This document shows positions 1 to 8,417 of a DNA stretch of 64,000 nucleotides, in pieces. The stretch lies in NCBI GenBank assembly GCA_036984305.1, contig BQWY01000001.1, forward strand, positions 2,687,501 to 2,751,500. The letters are read 5' to 3'. Both the position numbers and the translations under genes were made by a program. The notes under the pieces are model-generated. The model had not been told where the DNA came from. It did no database searches and saw only the letters and a program-made list of their open reading frames with translations. Source of the stretch: Nitrospira sp. (GTDB taxonomy: Bacteria > Nitrospirota > Nitrospiria > Nitrospirales > Nitrospiraceae). Every line of letters starts with the position of its first letter. The first letter of the stretch is position 1.

Positions 1-386
1 GAGACCTTTTCTCCGGGTAAGTCTTGACGGAAATGTGCCACCAGCGGAAGCATGCCTTTTCTGTTGCGCGGGATCGCACGCAATGTCTGCGGAACCCACC
101 AGAATTCGTTGACGTGGACCAGATCCGGTTGCAGCTCACCGATCAGGGTCCGCAACGCCCAGACCGAAGGGAATCGCTTCCAAATTCCAGCCAGCTTCCG
201 CCAGGGCGGAAAGGCCGCCCCGAACGTCCGGATCCCCCGCGCATCCAGCGCAGTACGTAACGGCCCCCTCTCCGGGCAAATCACGGTTGGCTCATAGCCG
301 CGGGAAGGCAGGTAGTCCATGTACGTCAAGAGTTCGCGCTCCGCTCCACCCACTTCGCCGATGCCATGAATAAAGAGGACCTTCAC
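1..386 (-). CDS. Glycosyltransferase family 4, N-terminal part (runs off the window)
   Basis: Only the first 128 codons are inside the window. The protein begins VKVLFIHGIGEVGGAERELL, the typical GT-B opening of family 4 glycosyltransferases: a beta strand, then a glycine-rich GGAE loop that faces the acceptor. A further fold-typical segment, PDLVHVNEF, follows near residue 95. The start is GTG at 386, chosen because an AGGAGG box lies about 11 bases upstream; an ATG closer to that box is out of frame. It is the last visible member of the minus-strand surface-glycan run. The nucleotide-sugar site lies outside the window, so the donor sugar cannot be judged. Confidence 0.8.
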   Translation of the reverse strand, partial: MKVLFIHGIGEVGGAERELLTYMDYLPSRGYEPTVICPERGPLRTALDARGIRTFGAAFPPWRKLAGIWKRFPSVWALRTLIGELQPDLVHVNEFWWVPQTLRAIPRNRKGMLPLVAHFRQDLPGEKV

Positions 387-429
387 GATTCGCCGTCATC
401 CTCCTGTTGCATGCAGGTCACCCTGTCCC

Positions 430-1032
430 TCACTGCACGGTCCCATACTGTCGAAGAAGTGCCTTCACGTCGGAAGACATCAGCAGCGGGGCCGCTTCTC
501 GAATACGCTCAATGGGCCAGTTCCACCAGGCGATCGCCTGCAGCGCCTCGACCGTCGGCGGATCGAATCGGTATCGCACAACCTTAGCAGGCACGCCCGC
601 GACAATCGCATACGCCGGCACGTCTTTGGTCACGACGCTCCTGGCCGCCACCACAGCGCCGTTCCCGATGCTCACTCCAGACAGGATTAAGACATCGTTC
701 GCCACCCACACGTCATGTCCGATGACCACGTCTCCCTTCGTGCGTGAGGCATACGGGAGGTCTCGTCCGGTTTCTCCCAGGAGATGGAAATGATAGGTGG
801 AGATCCAATCGGTCCTGTGCTCCAATCCCGTCAGAATGGTTACGCCTGACGCAATTGCACAGAAACGTCCGATCCGAAGGGTCGCACCATCGAGGCATCG
901 GGGGACCGTCGGGCTGCCATAAGTCCAGTCACCGATCTGAAATCCCGCGTAAGCAGGATTCTGATTCATGAAAAACTTTGATGCCTTTCCTTTCGAAACA
1001 AATCGACGCAGTATTCTTCGGATCAGACCCAC
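430..1032 (-). CDS. Hexapeptide-repeat O-acetyltransferase (CatB/XAT-like)
   Basis: This 200-residue protein has the left-handed beta-helix pattern of acyltransferases. Repeating hexapeptides run from about residue 50 (ATLRIGRFCAIASGV) and again at 100-145 (GDVVIGHDVWVANDVLILSG, then VVTKDVPAYAIVAGVPAKVV). The segment EHRTDWISTYHF sits where CatB/Vat-type xenobiotic acetyltransferases carry their catalytic histidine loop. The family transfers acetyl from acetyl-CoA to a hydroxyl. In this cluster the likely acceptor is a sugar of the surface glycan rather than a drug, which is an inference from context. The ATG start is preceded by little of a ribosome site, so the start is only probable. Confidence 0.8.
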   Translation of the reverse strand: MGLIRRILRRFVSKGKASKFFMNQNPAYAGFQIGDWTYGSPTVPRCLDGATLRIGRFCAIASGVTILTGLEHRTDWISTYHFHLLGETGRDLPYASRTKGDVVIGHDVWVANDVLILSGVSIGNGAVVAARSVVTKDVPAYAIVAGVPAKVVRYRFDPPTVEALQAIAWWNWPIERIREAAPLLMSSDVKALLRQYGTVQ

Positions 1033-1093
1033 GGCTCATTTTCCATCAACAAAGCTACGTTCGGCGGGTATGACAGTCCCGCCCATGAATGCC

Positions 1094-2611
1094 CTATGAT
1101 CGCACTGAGTCGCGTCCAGAGGCTGTCCCCCGGAGGATCGAGGCCGGGAGCATGCCTTGTCCCATGGAATGCTCATACCGGACTGCGGGGGTTCCCTGAT
1201 TATAAGGAATCCCCAAACGTGTCCGCACATGATCCTCAAGCCAGTCACGCATCTGGACCAATTGTTGGGCAGTAAGATGGTCCGTATAAACGTAGGAGGT
1301 GTACTCCCCAGGTACACCTTTGTAATACTCCGCGACCTGCCGGTAGTCGACCTCAAGACTATGGAGTCGGTCTCCACTCTTGTCATAGGTGTATGTCCAT
1401 ACCCCTGGTGACGATTCAACGGCTTCGTCGAAGTACGGCGTCCCAGGGTAGGTAGTAATCACCGATGCATCAAAGTCGTCCGGTTGCACCTCCAACAGCC
1501 AATCGGCTGTAGCTTTGACTGTCTCCTCTGACTCCCCCGGATGTCCGACTGACATGAGCGCTTTGACCTTAAGACCATGTCGTTTGGCGATTTCCATACA
1601 ACGACTGTTGTCGGCTTGCGCCGCTTTTTTTTGGATATTGGTCAAGATCCGCTCATGGCCGGATTCGAATCCGACCAAGATCCACCTAAACCCGGCACGG
1701 TACATTGCATCCGCCTGTTCTTCGGTAAACAGTTCGGCCTTAATAAAACCACGAAGCCGAAACTCAACCTCCAACTGCCGCTGAGCCTGGCCGATTAGAT
1801 TCATCAGCTCCACGATCTTTGGGTTTACGTTGAGTTCATCGTCGTACAGCATGAACCCTCGGACTTTGTATGTGTGATACAAATGGACCATTTCGCTGAC
1901 GATATTCTCCGAGGTCCGCATTCGAATTTTTCTCAAAAACGGGCTCATACGTCCCCCGCAAAACCCACAGCCAAATGGGCACCCTAATTGCGCGATCATA
2001 GACAGCGCGCGCACACCGTCGATGGTGTATCGGTAACTCTCGACATCGAGCAGATGGCGAGACGGAAACGGCATATCGGTAAGTTTCTGATTCGTCAAGA
2101 ACAGCTCAGACCGAGGATTGTCGCCGTCGACTATTTTTGGTGGCGAAGCTTTCAGGGCTTCAAAAATTGCCTCCTCTCCATCCCCCACGACTAATACGTC
2201 GAACATTTCTTCCAGCAGCCGTAGCGCAGTCGTGGCTCGTCCGGCTCGCTGTCGCTTGGCCTCAAACCGATAAGCAGCATGGACCAGTGTAACGTGGGGC
2301 CCACCAAGTACCACTCGTGCCGAGGGATTCGATGCTCGCAGGCGTTGAAGAATTTTCGTCGCAGAGGGAAGCTGTGGTGTCGTCGCCGTGAGGCCGTACC
2401 ACACGGTATCGTGTGATTTTGCATAGTCGTGGACGACGTCCTCGAAGTTCTCGACCCCCGATAAGTCGAGCATATCCACGTGATGGCCTGCTCTCTCCAA
2501 TACGGCAGCGACCTTCAAAATACCCAATGTCATGAACACTCGTTCATCGAGTAGAAAGACGGACGGAGGCGTGATCAAACAGATGGGTGTTTTCATGGCA
2601 GCTACACTCAC
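1094..2611 (-). CDS. B12-binding-domain radical SAM protein
   Basis: The 505-residue protein has an N-terminal cobalamin-binding Rossmann region (about residues 5-155; openings such as CLITPPS and VVLGGPHVTL) and a radical SAM barrel with the cluster motif CPFGCGFC (CX3CX2C) near residue 212. The LYDDELNV and GFESGHERIL strands are usual in this class. Such enzymes methylate unactivated carbons or rearrange carbon skeletons, but the substrate cannot be read here. Its first codon is GTG, overlapping the stop of the upstream methyltransferase by 4 nt (GTGA); an in-frame ATG lies 15 bases later and is an equally possible start. Position within a glycan cluster suggests it modifies a sugar or lipid carrier. 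Confidence 0.85.
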   Translation of the reverse strand: MSVAAMKTPICLITPPSVFLLDERVFMTLGILKVAAVLERAGHHVDMLDLSGVENFEDVVHDYAKSHDTVWYGLTATTPQLPSATKILQRLRASNPSARVVLGGPHVTLVHAAYRFEAKRQRAGRATTALRLLEEMFDVLVVGDGEEAIFEALKASPPKIVDGDNPRSELFLTNQKLTDMPFPSRHLLDVESYRYTIDGVRALSMIAQLGCPFGCGFCGGRMSPFLRKIRMRTSENIVSEMVHLYHTYKVRGFMLYDDELNVNPKIVELMNLIGQAQRQLEVEFRLRGFIKAELFTEEQADAMYRAGFRWILVGFESGHERILTNIQKKAAQADNSRCMEIAKRHGLKVKALMSVGHPGESEETVKATADWLLEVQPDDFDASVITTYPGTPYFDEAVESSPGVWTYTYDKSGDRLHSLEVDYRQVAEYYKGVPGEYTSYVYTDHLTAQQLVQMRDWLEDHVRTRLGIPYNQGTPAVRYEHSMGQGMLPASILRGTASGRDSVRS

Positions 2612-3402
2612 GGTTTAGGCAGCGCCCCGAGACGCCCCTTAAATTGCTCACCCGCCTCCTCCCGAAAACAGACAGCAGATCCATTGTTCGCACGTACAAA
2701 TTCGCTGAAAGCCTCATTCCATCCGATATCATCTGACAAGAGCAATCCTCCGCCCTTGATAAACGGCCAGGCCGTCCGATACTCGAACATCATGTGGTCA
2801 TAGCTATGCAGGCTGTCATGAATGAACATGTCAACACCGCCCAGTCTCTTCAGCAGATCCGGCAGCACCTGCTTCGCGTCGCCGAGATGGAGATGCCATC
2901 GTCCTCGAAGCTCTTCCGGGACAAGCCAGCCCGGTTGTCGGCCCTGAGGAAGATGATTGATCTGCTGTCGTCCAGAATTGTCGACCATTGCTTCATGGTT
3001 TGGCAGGTCTATGGAATAAAGCACCCCTTCACGGTTCCGTTGCATCGCGAGCAAGATCAACCAAGACGAAATACCGTGCTCCACGCCAGTTTCCACGACG
3101 GTACCGGGCTTCATGAGGCGGACTAAGCAATAGGGAACGATTGAGTGCGGACTGATTGAAAGGGAAGGGGCACCTTGCTTGGTAATCGCCTTCTTCACGC
3201 GCTGATAAAACCTCTGAACATGCAGCTCTGAATAGATCCGGAGAACTTCATCCATTGGTCTTCCAGAGAGAGCACGAAGATGATCCAACATTGCCCGATG
3301 TTCCTGCCAATGCTTGGCGAGGAGCCCCCACTTGGCAGGATGTCTCCAAGCAAACCGTGCACCAAACGAAAGAAATGTCTTAAGCTCTCGGAAGGCCAGC
3401 AT
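2608..3402 (-). CDS. Class I SAM-dependent methyltransferase (Methyltransf_24-like)
   Basis: This 264-residue protein carries a class I methyltransferase core from about residue 95: VVETGVEHGISSWLILLAM matches motif I (the SAM-binding glycine loop), YSIDLPN is the acidic end of beta 2, and HLGDAKQVLPDLLKRLGGVD followed by MFIHDSLHSYDHM fits the Methyltransf_24 group, with GGGLLLSDDIGWN as the later strand. This group acts on varied substrates including sugars and antibiotics. The N-terminal 90 residues are helical and basic. It is directly upstream of, and overlaps, the radical SAM gene, so the two are probably co-translated. The methyl acceptor is unknown; glycan methylation is inferred from context. 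Confidence 0.8.
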   Translation of the reverse strand: MLAFRELKTFLSFGARFAWRHPAKWGLLAKHWQEHRAMLDHLRALSGRPMDEVLRIYSELHVQRFYQRVKKAITKQGAPSLSISPHSIVPYCLVRLMKPGTVVETGVEHGISSWLILLAMQRNREGVLYSIDLPNHEAMVDNSGRQQINHLPQGRQPGWLVPEELRGRWHLHLGDAKQVLPDLLKRLGGVDMFIHDSLHSYDHMMFEYRTAWPFIKGGGLLLSDDIGWNEAFSEFVRANNGSAVCFREEAGEQFKGRLGALPKP

Positions 3403-3448
3403 ACATCTCTTCTCTCAGTCACTGCATCATGGGTGTGTGTCACCCCAA

Positions 3449-4534
3449 CTAGATATACCGCCGGCACAGATCAAGAAAGTATTCTGCGCGCCGTTCGCAG
3501 GTGTGATGACGAAGAAGGTGCCGGTACCCCTCCTCTGCAAGCCCCTCGCGTGCCGCATCATCCCAGGTAAACGCCTTGACCAGGTCCATAAGATCACTGA
3601 GGTCCGACTTGCAGAAAACTGCGTGCTTGCCATGCTCGAAGTTATGGGGGATGCATATGTCCGGCTCTTCCGATACTAGCAAGGCCTTCGACGCGACAAT
3701 CTCCCAGTAGCGGACGGTGTCGAAACCTCCTCCACGAATAGACAAGGCGATCTTGGACCTCGCCAGAAGGTCGTGATATTCTTCGAATCCCAACCGGGTG
3801 CCCCGCTGCGCCACGGTGACCCGGGGATCTCCCCGAAGTTTAATAAGTAGTCTTGGTAGTCCAGACGCTAATTTTGACTGCCGATCTGTAGCCTCCGCGT
3901 AAAGGCTGCCCTCTACTTTAATCCCCTCGGTCTGGTGCAATAGCGTCCAGGCCCGAAGCCGCTTGGGATGCGATATGCGAGCGGCAAACGAGATGTCTAC
4001 GTCCCGTGTGCGCCGCTCTTCTTCTAGTTTCACCGTCCGAATTGCCGAAAACTGCAACGGAAAAGTCCTTTCAAAGAGCCAGGGGTTCTTCCTAAAGCTT
4101 TTCCACCGATCTAAACGGCCCTTCAGACTACTCGCAGGATGCCAGCGATATTCCCGCTTGAAATACAAACGGCATCGAAACCGCTCGACCACCTCATGCC
4201 GGATCCGGCTATCGTCTTCGCCATCGACCAGTACACATGGTGGACATTCGGCCATTTGAGAAAGTTCATCAGCCAGTGGTTCCTCACTAGCACGAGGCGA
4301 CGAAAGGACCATCAGATCGATCTTTCGGTCTCTGACGAGTGAGACAATGTCATCTTGACCGTACCTGCTCGTAACAACTTGAGGCAAATACGCGAGTCTA
4401 CGATCAGGATCGTGGTACACGCCTTTCCACGGATAGTCAATCACCGCGGACACACCTAACACGCGGCAGAGCCCAACATAGAGTTGATCGGCCAGGTAGT
4501 CAGGTGCAGCGGCAGCCACATAGAGCAACTTCAT
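3449..4534 (-). CDS. CgeB-like glycosyltransferase family 1 protein
   Basis: The 361-residue protein opens MKLLYVAAAAPDYLADQLYV and ends with a C-terminal module (about 265-355) typical of CgeB/spore-maturation-type glycosyltransferases: YHDLLARSKIALSIRGGG, DTVRYWEIVASKALLVSEEP and CIPHNFEHGKHAVFCKS. In that family these residues form the nucleotide-sugar pocket of a GT-B fold. It lies between two methyltransferase genes in the same direction. DNA here is visibly poorer in GC than the lipid A genes further upstream. Donor and acceptor cannot be determined. Confidence 0.7.
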   Translation of the reverse strand: MKLLYVAAAAPDYLADQLYVGLCRVLGVSAVIDYPWKGVYHDPDRRLAYLPQVVTSRYGQDDIVSLVRDRKIDLMVLSSPRASEEPLADELSQMAECPPCVLVDGEDDSRIRHEVVERFRCRLYFKREYRWHPASSLKGRLDRWKSFRKNPWLFERTFPLQFSAIRTVKLEEERRTRDVDISFAARISHPKRLRAWTLLHQTEGIKVEGSLYAEATDRQSKLASGLPRLLIKLRGDPRVTVAQRGTRLGFEEYHDLLARSKIALSIRGGGFDTVRYWEIVASKALLVSEEPDICIPHNFEHGKHAVFCKSDLSDLMDLVKAFTWDDAAREGLAEEGYRHLLRHHTCERRAEYFLDLCRRYI

Positions 4535-4595
4535 ATTGTAAATTGAAGGGTGAGCGCAGTTTTTCTTGGCTGTGTAAACAATTGGATTCTCGTAT

Positions 4596-5090
4596 TTACT
4601 TGTTCTTCTCCGCCCTTAAGGTGACGTGCATATTGTCGACAACGTTCCAGAGATAACGACGACACCGCTTCTGAAAATAGCGCGGCAAGCATCGAAACGG
4701 CTTGCGCATCTCATAAGAAATCCGAATAATGCGAAAGTTCGTGCGTATGCCATAATCTGTCGGCGGTTCGAAGTATTGAAACGTGTCCTCAGTAATAAAC
4801 CGCAAGTGAGTCGGGTCGCGGAATGCCCCGCGGGATGTGTAGTAGGGGGCATCAACTTCGACTGTTCCCCCCGGGCGACAAATCCGATAGACCTCTTCCA
4901 TGAGGCTAACAAGATCCCGAACATGCTCGACGACATGCCGCATCAGCACCGTATCGACGGAGTTGCTCAGAATAGGCAGCGGTGACTCGATATTGGCGAC
5001 AAGGTTGACGCCGTCCACCTTCCGAACGTCGATTCCCCATGATCCTGGAACCTTGTTAGCTCCGCAACCCAGATCAACACTTACAGCCAT
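4596..5090 (-). CDS. Small SAM-dependent methyltransferase (type 11-like)
   Basis: The protein has 164 residues and starts directly in the catalytic domain: VSVDLGCGANKVPGSWGID is motif I with the SAM-binding DLGCG, SVDTVLMRHVVEHVRD is the motif IV region with the HVVEH common in type 11 methyltransferases, and EEVYRICRPGGTVEVDAP is the motif VI strand. It is shorter than the usual 200-250 residues because it lacks an N-terminal extension. Local GC is near 45-50 percent, lower than in the heptosyltransferase genes upstream, suggesting a separately acquired segment. About 60 bases separate it from the CgeB-like gene that follows. Confidence 0.75.
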   Translation of the reverse strand: MAVSVDLGCGANKVPGSWGIDVRKVDGVNLVANIESPLPILSNSVDTVLMRHVVEHVRDLVSLMEEVYRICRPGGTVEVDAPYYTSRGAFRDPTHLRFITEDTFQYFEPPTDYGIRTNFRIIRISYEMRKPFRCLPRYFQKRCRRYLWNVVDNMHVTLRAEKNK

Positions 5091-5240
5091 TTTTTGAATC
5101 CTGCCTTCTCAACTCAGGGGCGGCTCCGTGAAATGCGCATGGAGGCCATTTGCCCGCAGAACCCCTTCCTTATCGCGCATTCACCTGAATCCTGCAGTAG
5201 TCGAAGTTCTGATACCTGAGGAATTACCCCCAATACTCTC

Positions 5241-6143
5241 TTATATGAATGCTCGGAAGATTCGGGAAACCGTTCGAAACTTAAGGGGGTCCAACGTGAG
5301 TGCACGCTTAAGCAGATTTAAGCCGTCCGCCTGATTGCCAATGCGAACTTCATACCATCCCCAGTCGGAGAGGCGATTCGCTAAGATCGTCCGTGCTATT
5401 CTTTCTTTCTTCAAGTCCCCTCGATAACGAGCATGTAGTTTTTCCAACAGATGTACACAGCATTGATGCCGCTTACGAGCAAACTGTTCCGAATAACTAT
5501 TAGACGAAGCATGAACGCGGCGGGCGCCGCCTGAACGCTCCACATATCTGGACTGTCCGACATCCCGTAATCGTACGCACAGATCTGTATCGCTATCGTA
5601 TACGGTCAGAAGCGGGTCGAGACCTCCAATTTGAGCCAAGGCAGTCTTTCGCACCATCATAAAGGATGGCAGCGCGATGGCGAAATCCTCACCCAGTAGC
5701 CGGTTCAACGGATTCTTCGGATCGATGTCCCGATACAGGGAGAGACCAGCGTCAACAAGCCGCATTTTCCCCGCTCCATCTATTTCATCATAGTTGGATG
5801 AAACCATAACGATATCGTGATGCGACTCCATTTCTCTTACCTGATCCTCTAGCTTTGTCGGGTACCAGACATCGTCAGCGTCCAAAAATGCGATATACCG
5901 GCCGGAAGAATGATCGACGGCATGATTCTGGGCAACTGTTTGCCCACTGTTGGGTTGCTCAAGCACTCGGATCTGATCGCCAAACTGCTTCAGGACAACA
6001 GCCGAGGAATCCGTTGATCCATCGTTGACACATATGATTTCAAACTCACGAAAAGTCTGCGCGAGTACACTCTTTAATGTCGCAGCGACATACCGCTCGG
6101 CGTTGTAGACCGGAATAATGACGCTCACCAATGGATCAGACAT
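5241..6143 (-). CDS. Glycosyltransferase family 2
   Basis: This 300-residue protein has the GT-A signature of family 2: VSVIIPVYNAERYVAATLKS at the start, EIICVNDGSTDSS near residue 36, and the metal-binding YIAFLDADDVWYPTKLE near residue 87 (DXD-type DADD). A further acidic segment, YDSDTDLCVRLRD, lies near 187. The enzyme would add one sugar from a nucleotide donor at the cytoplasmic face of the inner membrane. No membrane segment is evident. It lies 12 bases after the GT4-GT9 fusion gene, so it belongs to the same transcript. The specific linkage is not predictable. Confidence 0.85.
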   Translation of the reverse strand: MSDPLVSVIIPVYNAERYVAATLKSVLAQTFREFEIICVNDGSTDSSAVVLKQFGDQIRVLEQPNSGQTVAQNHAVDHSSGRYIAFLDADDVWYPTKLEDQVREMESHHDIVMVSSNYDEIDGAGKMRLVDAGLSLYRDIDPKNPLNRLLGEDFAIALPSFMMVRKTALAQIGGLDPLLTVYDSDTDLCVRLRDVGQSRYVERSGGARRVHASSNSYSEQFARKRHQCCVHLLEKLHARYRGDLKKERIARTILANRLSDWGWYEVRIGNQADGLNLLKRALTLDPLKFRTVSRIFRAFI

Positions 6144-6155
6144 CGCCGCTCGATT

Positions 6156-8417
6156 TCAGCTCCGACCCACTGCTTCTTTGAAGTCCACAACATCACCAAG
6201 GACCCGCCGGACCGCCTCAAGGACCTCGTCCACCGAGATCTGACGCATGCAATTATCCTCCCCACGCCGGCAGGTGGGATGGAAGCACTGCCGACAATCC
6301 ACCCCTTTATAACAGATCACAGATCTGGTGCCTCGAGGTGCCCACTCGGCTGGGTCGGAGGGACCAAACAACCCAATGACGGGCGTCCCAACCGCGGCCG
6401 CAATGTGCATCGCCCCGTTGTCATTACCGATGAACACAGCGCATCGCTTGACGAGCGCGGCATATTCGCGCAATTTGATGGTACCCACGAGATTGACGAT
6501 CGGGCCGTGCGCCATTTGGTCGATGGCCCTGCCGATCGGCTGCTCTGCCGCTCCACCCCCGATGATCACCGCACATCCGAGCGAATCGGTGAGGCAATCG
6601 GCCAACCGTGCAAATCGTTCCGGCGGCCATGTTTTGAACCAATAGCGGGCTCCCGGATGCAGCATGACCAGCGGACGCTCGATTGGATCCAGCTTCGATT
6701 CCCGGAGTATCCGCTCAGCCGCCTCCTCTTCTTCTTGCGAAAGGTATAACCGCGGCCACTCGACCGGTGAGGAAATCCCGATCGTCTTCAGAAGTCCGAG
6801 GTCTCGGTCAATGCGGTGGACGAGTTGGGCCGGAGGATCGTGTTCATGCGTGTAGGCCAGTCGGCCTCTCCAACGGCGCGCATCGTGAAACCCCACGCGA
6901 ACGGGAGCTCGGCTGATCAGACAGGCCAGTTCCGAACGATCGTTGCCTGTCAGGTCGATCACGCAATCGAATTGTCGGCGACGAATTTCGTCAAAGAAGG
7001 CTGCCTGCGTCCAAAATGTACTGCGGTCGACGATCAGAACATCGTCGACATACGGATTGCCGTTCAGAACAGCCTCCGTCCCTCGCATGACCGCCATGGT
7101 CATGTGCACCCCGGGAAACGCCAGTTTGACGGCACGCGGGACCGCCGTGGCCAACAGCACATCTCCTACATAGCGTAGCTTGATGACCAGGGCACGTTGG
7201 ATCGGCCTCGAAAGCCGGCCCTTCCCCTGGACGGGAGCAGAAACGACGGCGCCCTGCGCGGAGGTACCCAGCACGGGTCGCTCACGGACGAGGTTGGTTC
7301 TGCGAGTGGCAAGAGGGGACCGGCACACCTCCCGGTACACCGACATGACCTGACGAGCGGCGGTCGACCAGGAGAACCGCGCGACGCGCGCAAATCCACG
7401 TTGTCGAAGGCGGTCTCGCAAAGACGAATCATTCAAGAGTCGCACCATCGCCGCGCCAAGCTGCACGCTCTGCTCAGGGTCGACCAGGATCGCGGCGTCA
7501 CCAGCCACCTCGAGCAGCGAACTGCGATTCGATGTAATGACCGGTGCGCCACAGGCCATGGCTTCGAGCACCGGCATCCCGAATCCCTCGTACAGACTTG
7601 GAAAGGCAAATACGTCGGCATACGTGTAGAGCAGGCGTAACTCATCCATCGGTACCCGCCCGGGGCAGACCACCAGATCGGTCAGGCCCAGTTTTGCGGC
7701 AGTTTCGTAATAATTGCCATGCCGATGCACGGCGTCACCGATCAAGACTAATTTTCGTCCTTTCAACTCTTGGCGGACGGCCGCCGCGGCCTCCAGCAGC
7801 AGGCCATGATTCTTGCGCGGATCGGCGCCTCCGACGAACAACACGTACCCCTGATCACCAAGCCCCAGCCGGTGGCGTAACCCTTCCATGTCGGCAGCAT
7901 GGATGCGCGGAGAGAAATCCTCGGAGATGCCACAGTGCACCACGACGATACGGTCCATGGGAAGACCGTAGAGCTCGTTGATCTCACGTGCCGAGGCATA
8001 GGAGTCCGTAATGACGCGGCGAGCCTGCCAGGCGGTCCGGCGTGTATTCTTGGACGACTGGTTCGGGAACAGTTTGGGAGAATATTCCGGGTGGCGGTCC
8101 ATCCACAAGTCGTGGATGGTCACGACACCGCCGTACCGACCGAGTGTGCGCAATCGAAAATTTGGCCCGTGAAAGAGATCCAATCGATCGCTCGCTCCCC
8201 TCCAACGCATTGAGGTCCGCGTCGCCTCCCGCCATTGCAGTCTCGGGTCGTCCATCCAGGGCTCCCATGTCATCCGCTCTCGATACCCGGGATCGACATA
8301 GCAATATAATTCGTACTCGTCGTCCAACTGGGCGAAGGCTCGAAGGAGAAAATAGAGATACCACCCGACACCTCCGCGGTCGCCCAAGATGGGTGTGGCT
8401 TCAATGCCGAGTCGCAT
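6156..8417 (-). CDS. Two-domain glycosyltransferase: GT4 fused to GT9 heptosyltransferase
   Basis: Two complete GT-B enzymes are joined in one 753-residue reading frame. Residues 1-370 are family 4: MRLGIEATPILGDRGGVGWY, then GADPRKNHGLLLEAA and FPSLYEGFGMPVLEAMACG, the EX7E donor-site motif. After a roughly 35-residue basic and proline-containing linker, residues 405-745 are family 9 (heptosyltransferase): LVIKLRYVGDVLLATAVPRA, MLHPGARYWFKTWPPERFA and VFIGNDNGAMHIAAAVGTPV. The start was moved 63 bases inside the longest frame to the ATG at 8417 because GAGGGAG stands just before it; it then overlaps the upstream gene by 17 nt. The C-terminal CFHPTCRRGEDNCM segment resembles the cysteine-rich end of WaaF-like proteins. 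Confidence 0.88.
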   Translation of the reverse strand: MRLGIEATPILGDRGGVGWYLYFLLRAFAQLDDEYELYCYVDPGYRERMTWEPWMDDPRLQWREATRTSMRWRGASDRLDLFHGPNFRLRTLGRYGGVVTIHDLWMDRHPEYSPKLFPNQSSKNTRRTAWQARRVITDSYASAREINELYGLPMDRIVVVHCGISEDFSPRIHAADMEGLRHRLGLGDQGYVLFVGGADPRKNHGLLLEAAAAVRQELKGRKLVLIGDAVHRHGNYYETAAKLGLTDLVVCPGRVPMDELRLLYTYADVFAFPSLYEGFGMPVLEAMACGAPVITSNRSSLLEVAGDAAILVDPEQSVQLGAAMVRLLNDSSLRDRLRQRGFARVARFSWSTAARQVMSVYREVCRSPLATRRTNLVRERPVLGTSAQGAVVSAPVQGKGRLSRPIQRALVIKLRYVGDVLLATAVPRAVKLAFPGVHMTMAVMRGTEAVLNGNPYVDDVLIVDRSTFWTQAAFFDEIRRRQFDCVIDLTGNDRSELACLISRAPVRVGFHDARRWRGRLAYTHEHDPPAQLVHRIDRDLGLLKTIGISSPVEWPRLYLSQEEEEAAERILRESKLDPIERPLVMLHPGARYWFKTWPPERFARLADCLTDSLGCAVIIGGGAAEQPIGRAIDQMAHGPIVNLVGTIKLREYAALVKRCAVFIGNDNGAMHIAAAVGTPVIGLFGPSDPAEWAPRGTRSVICYKGVDCRQCFHPTCRRGEDNCMRQISVDEVLEAVRRVLGDVVDFKEAVGRS

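Noticed and set aside
1660-1680. tRNA T-loop-like GGATTCGAATCC
   Set aside because: It is inside the radical SAM coding frame, and no acceptor stem or anticodon arm is present. A similar match at 9373-9384 is also coding.
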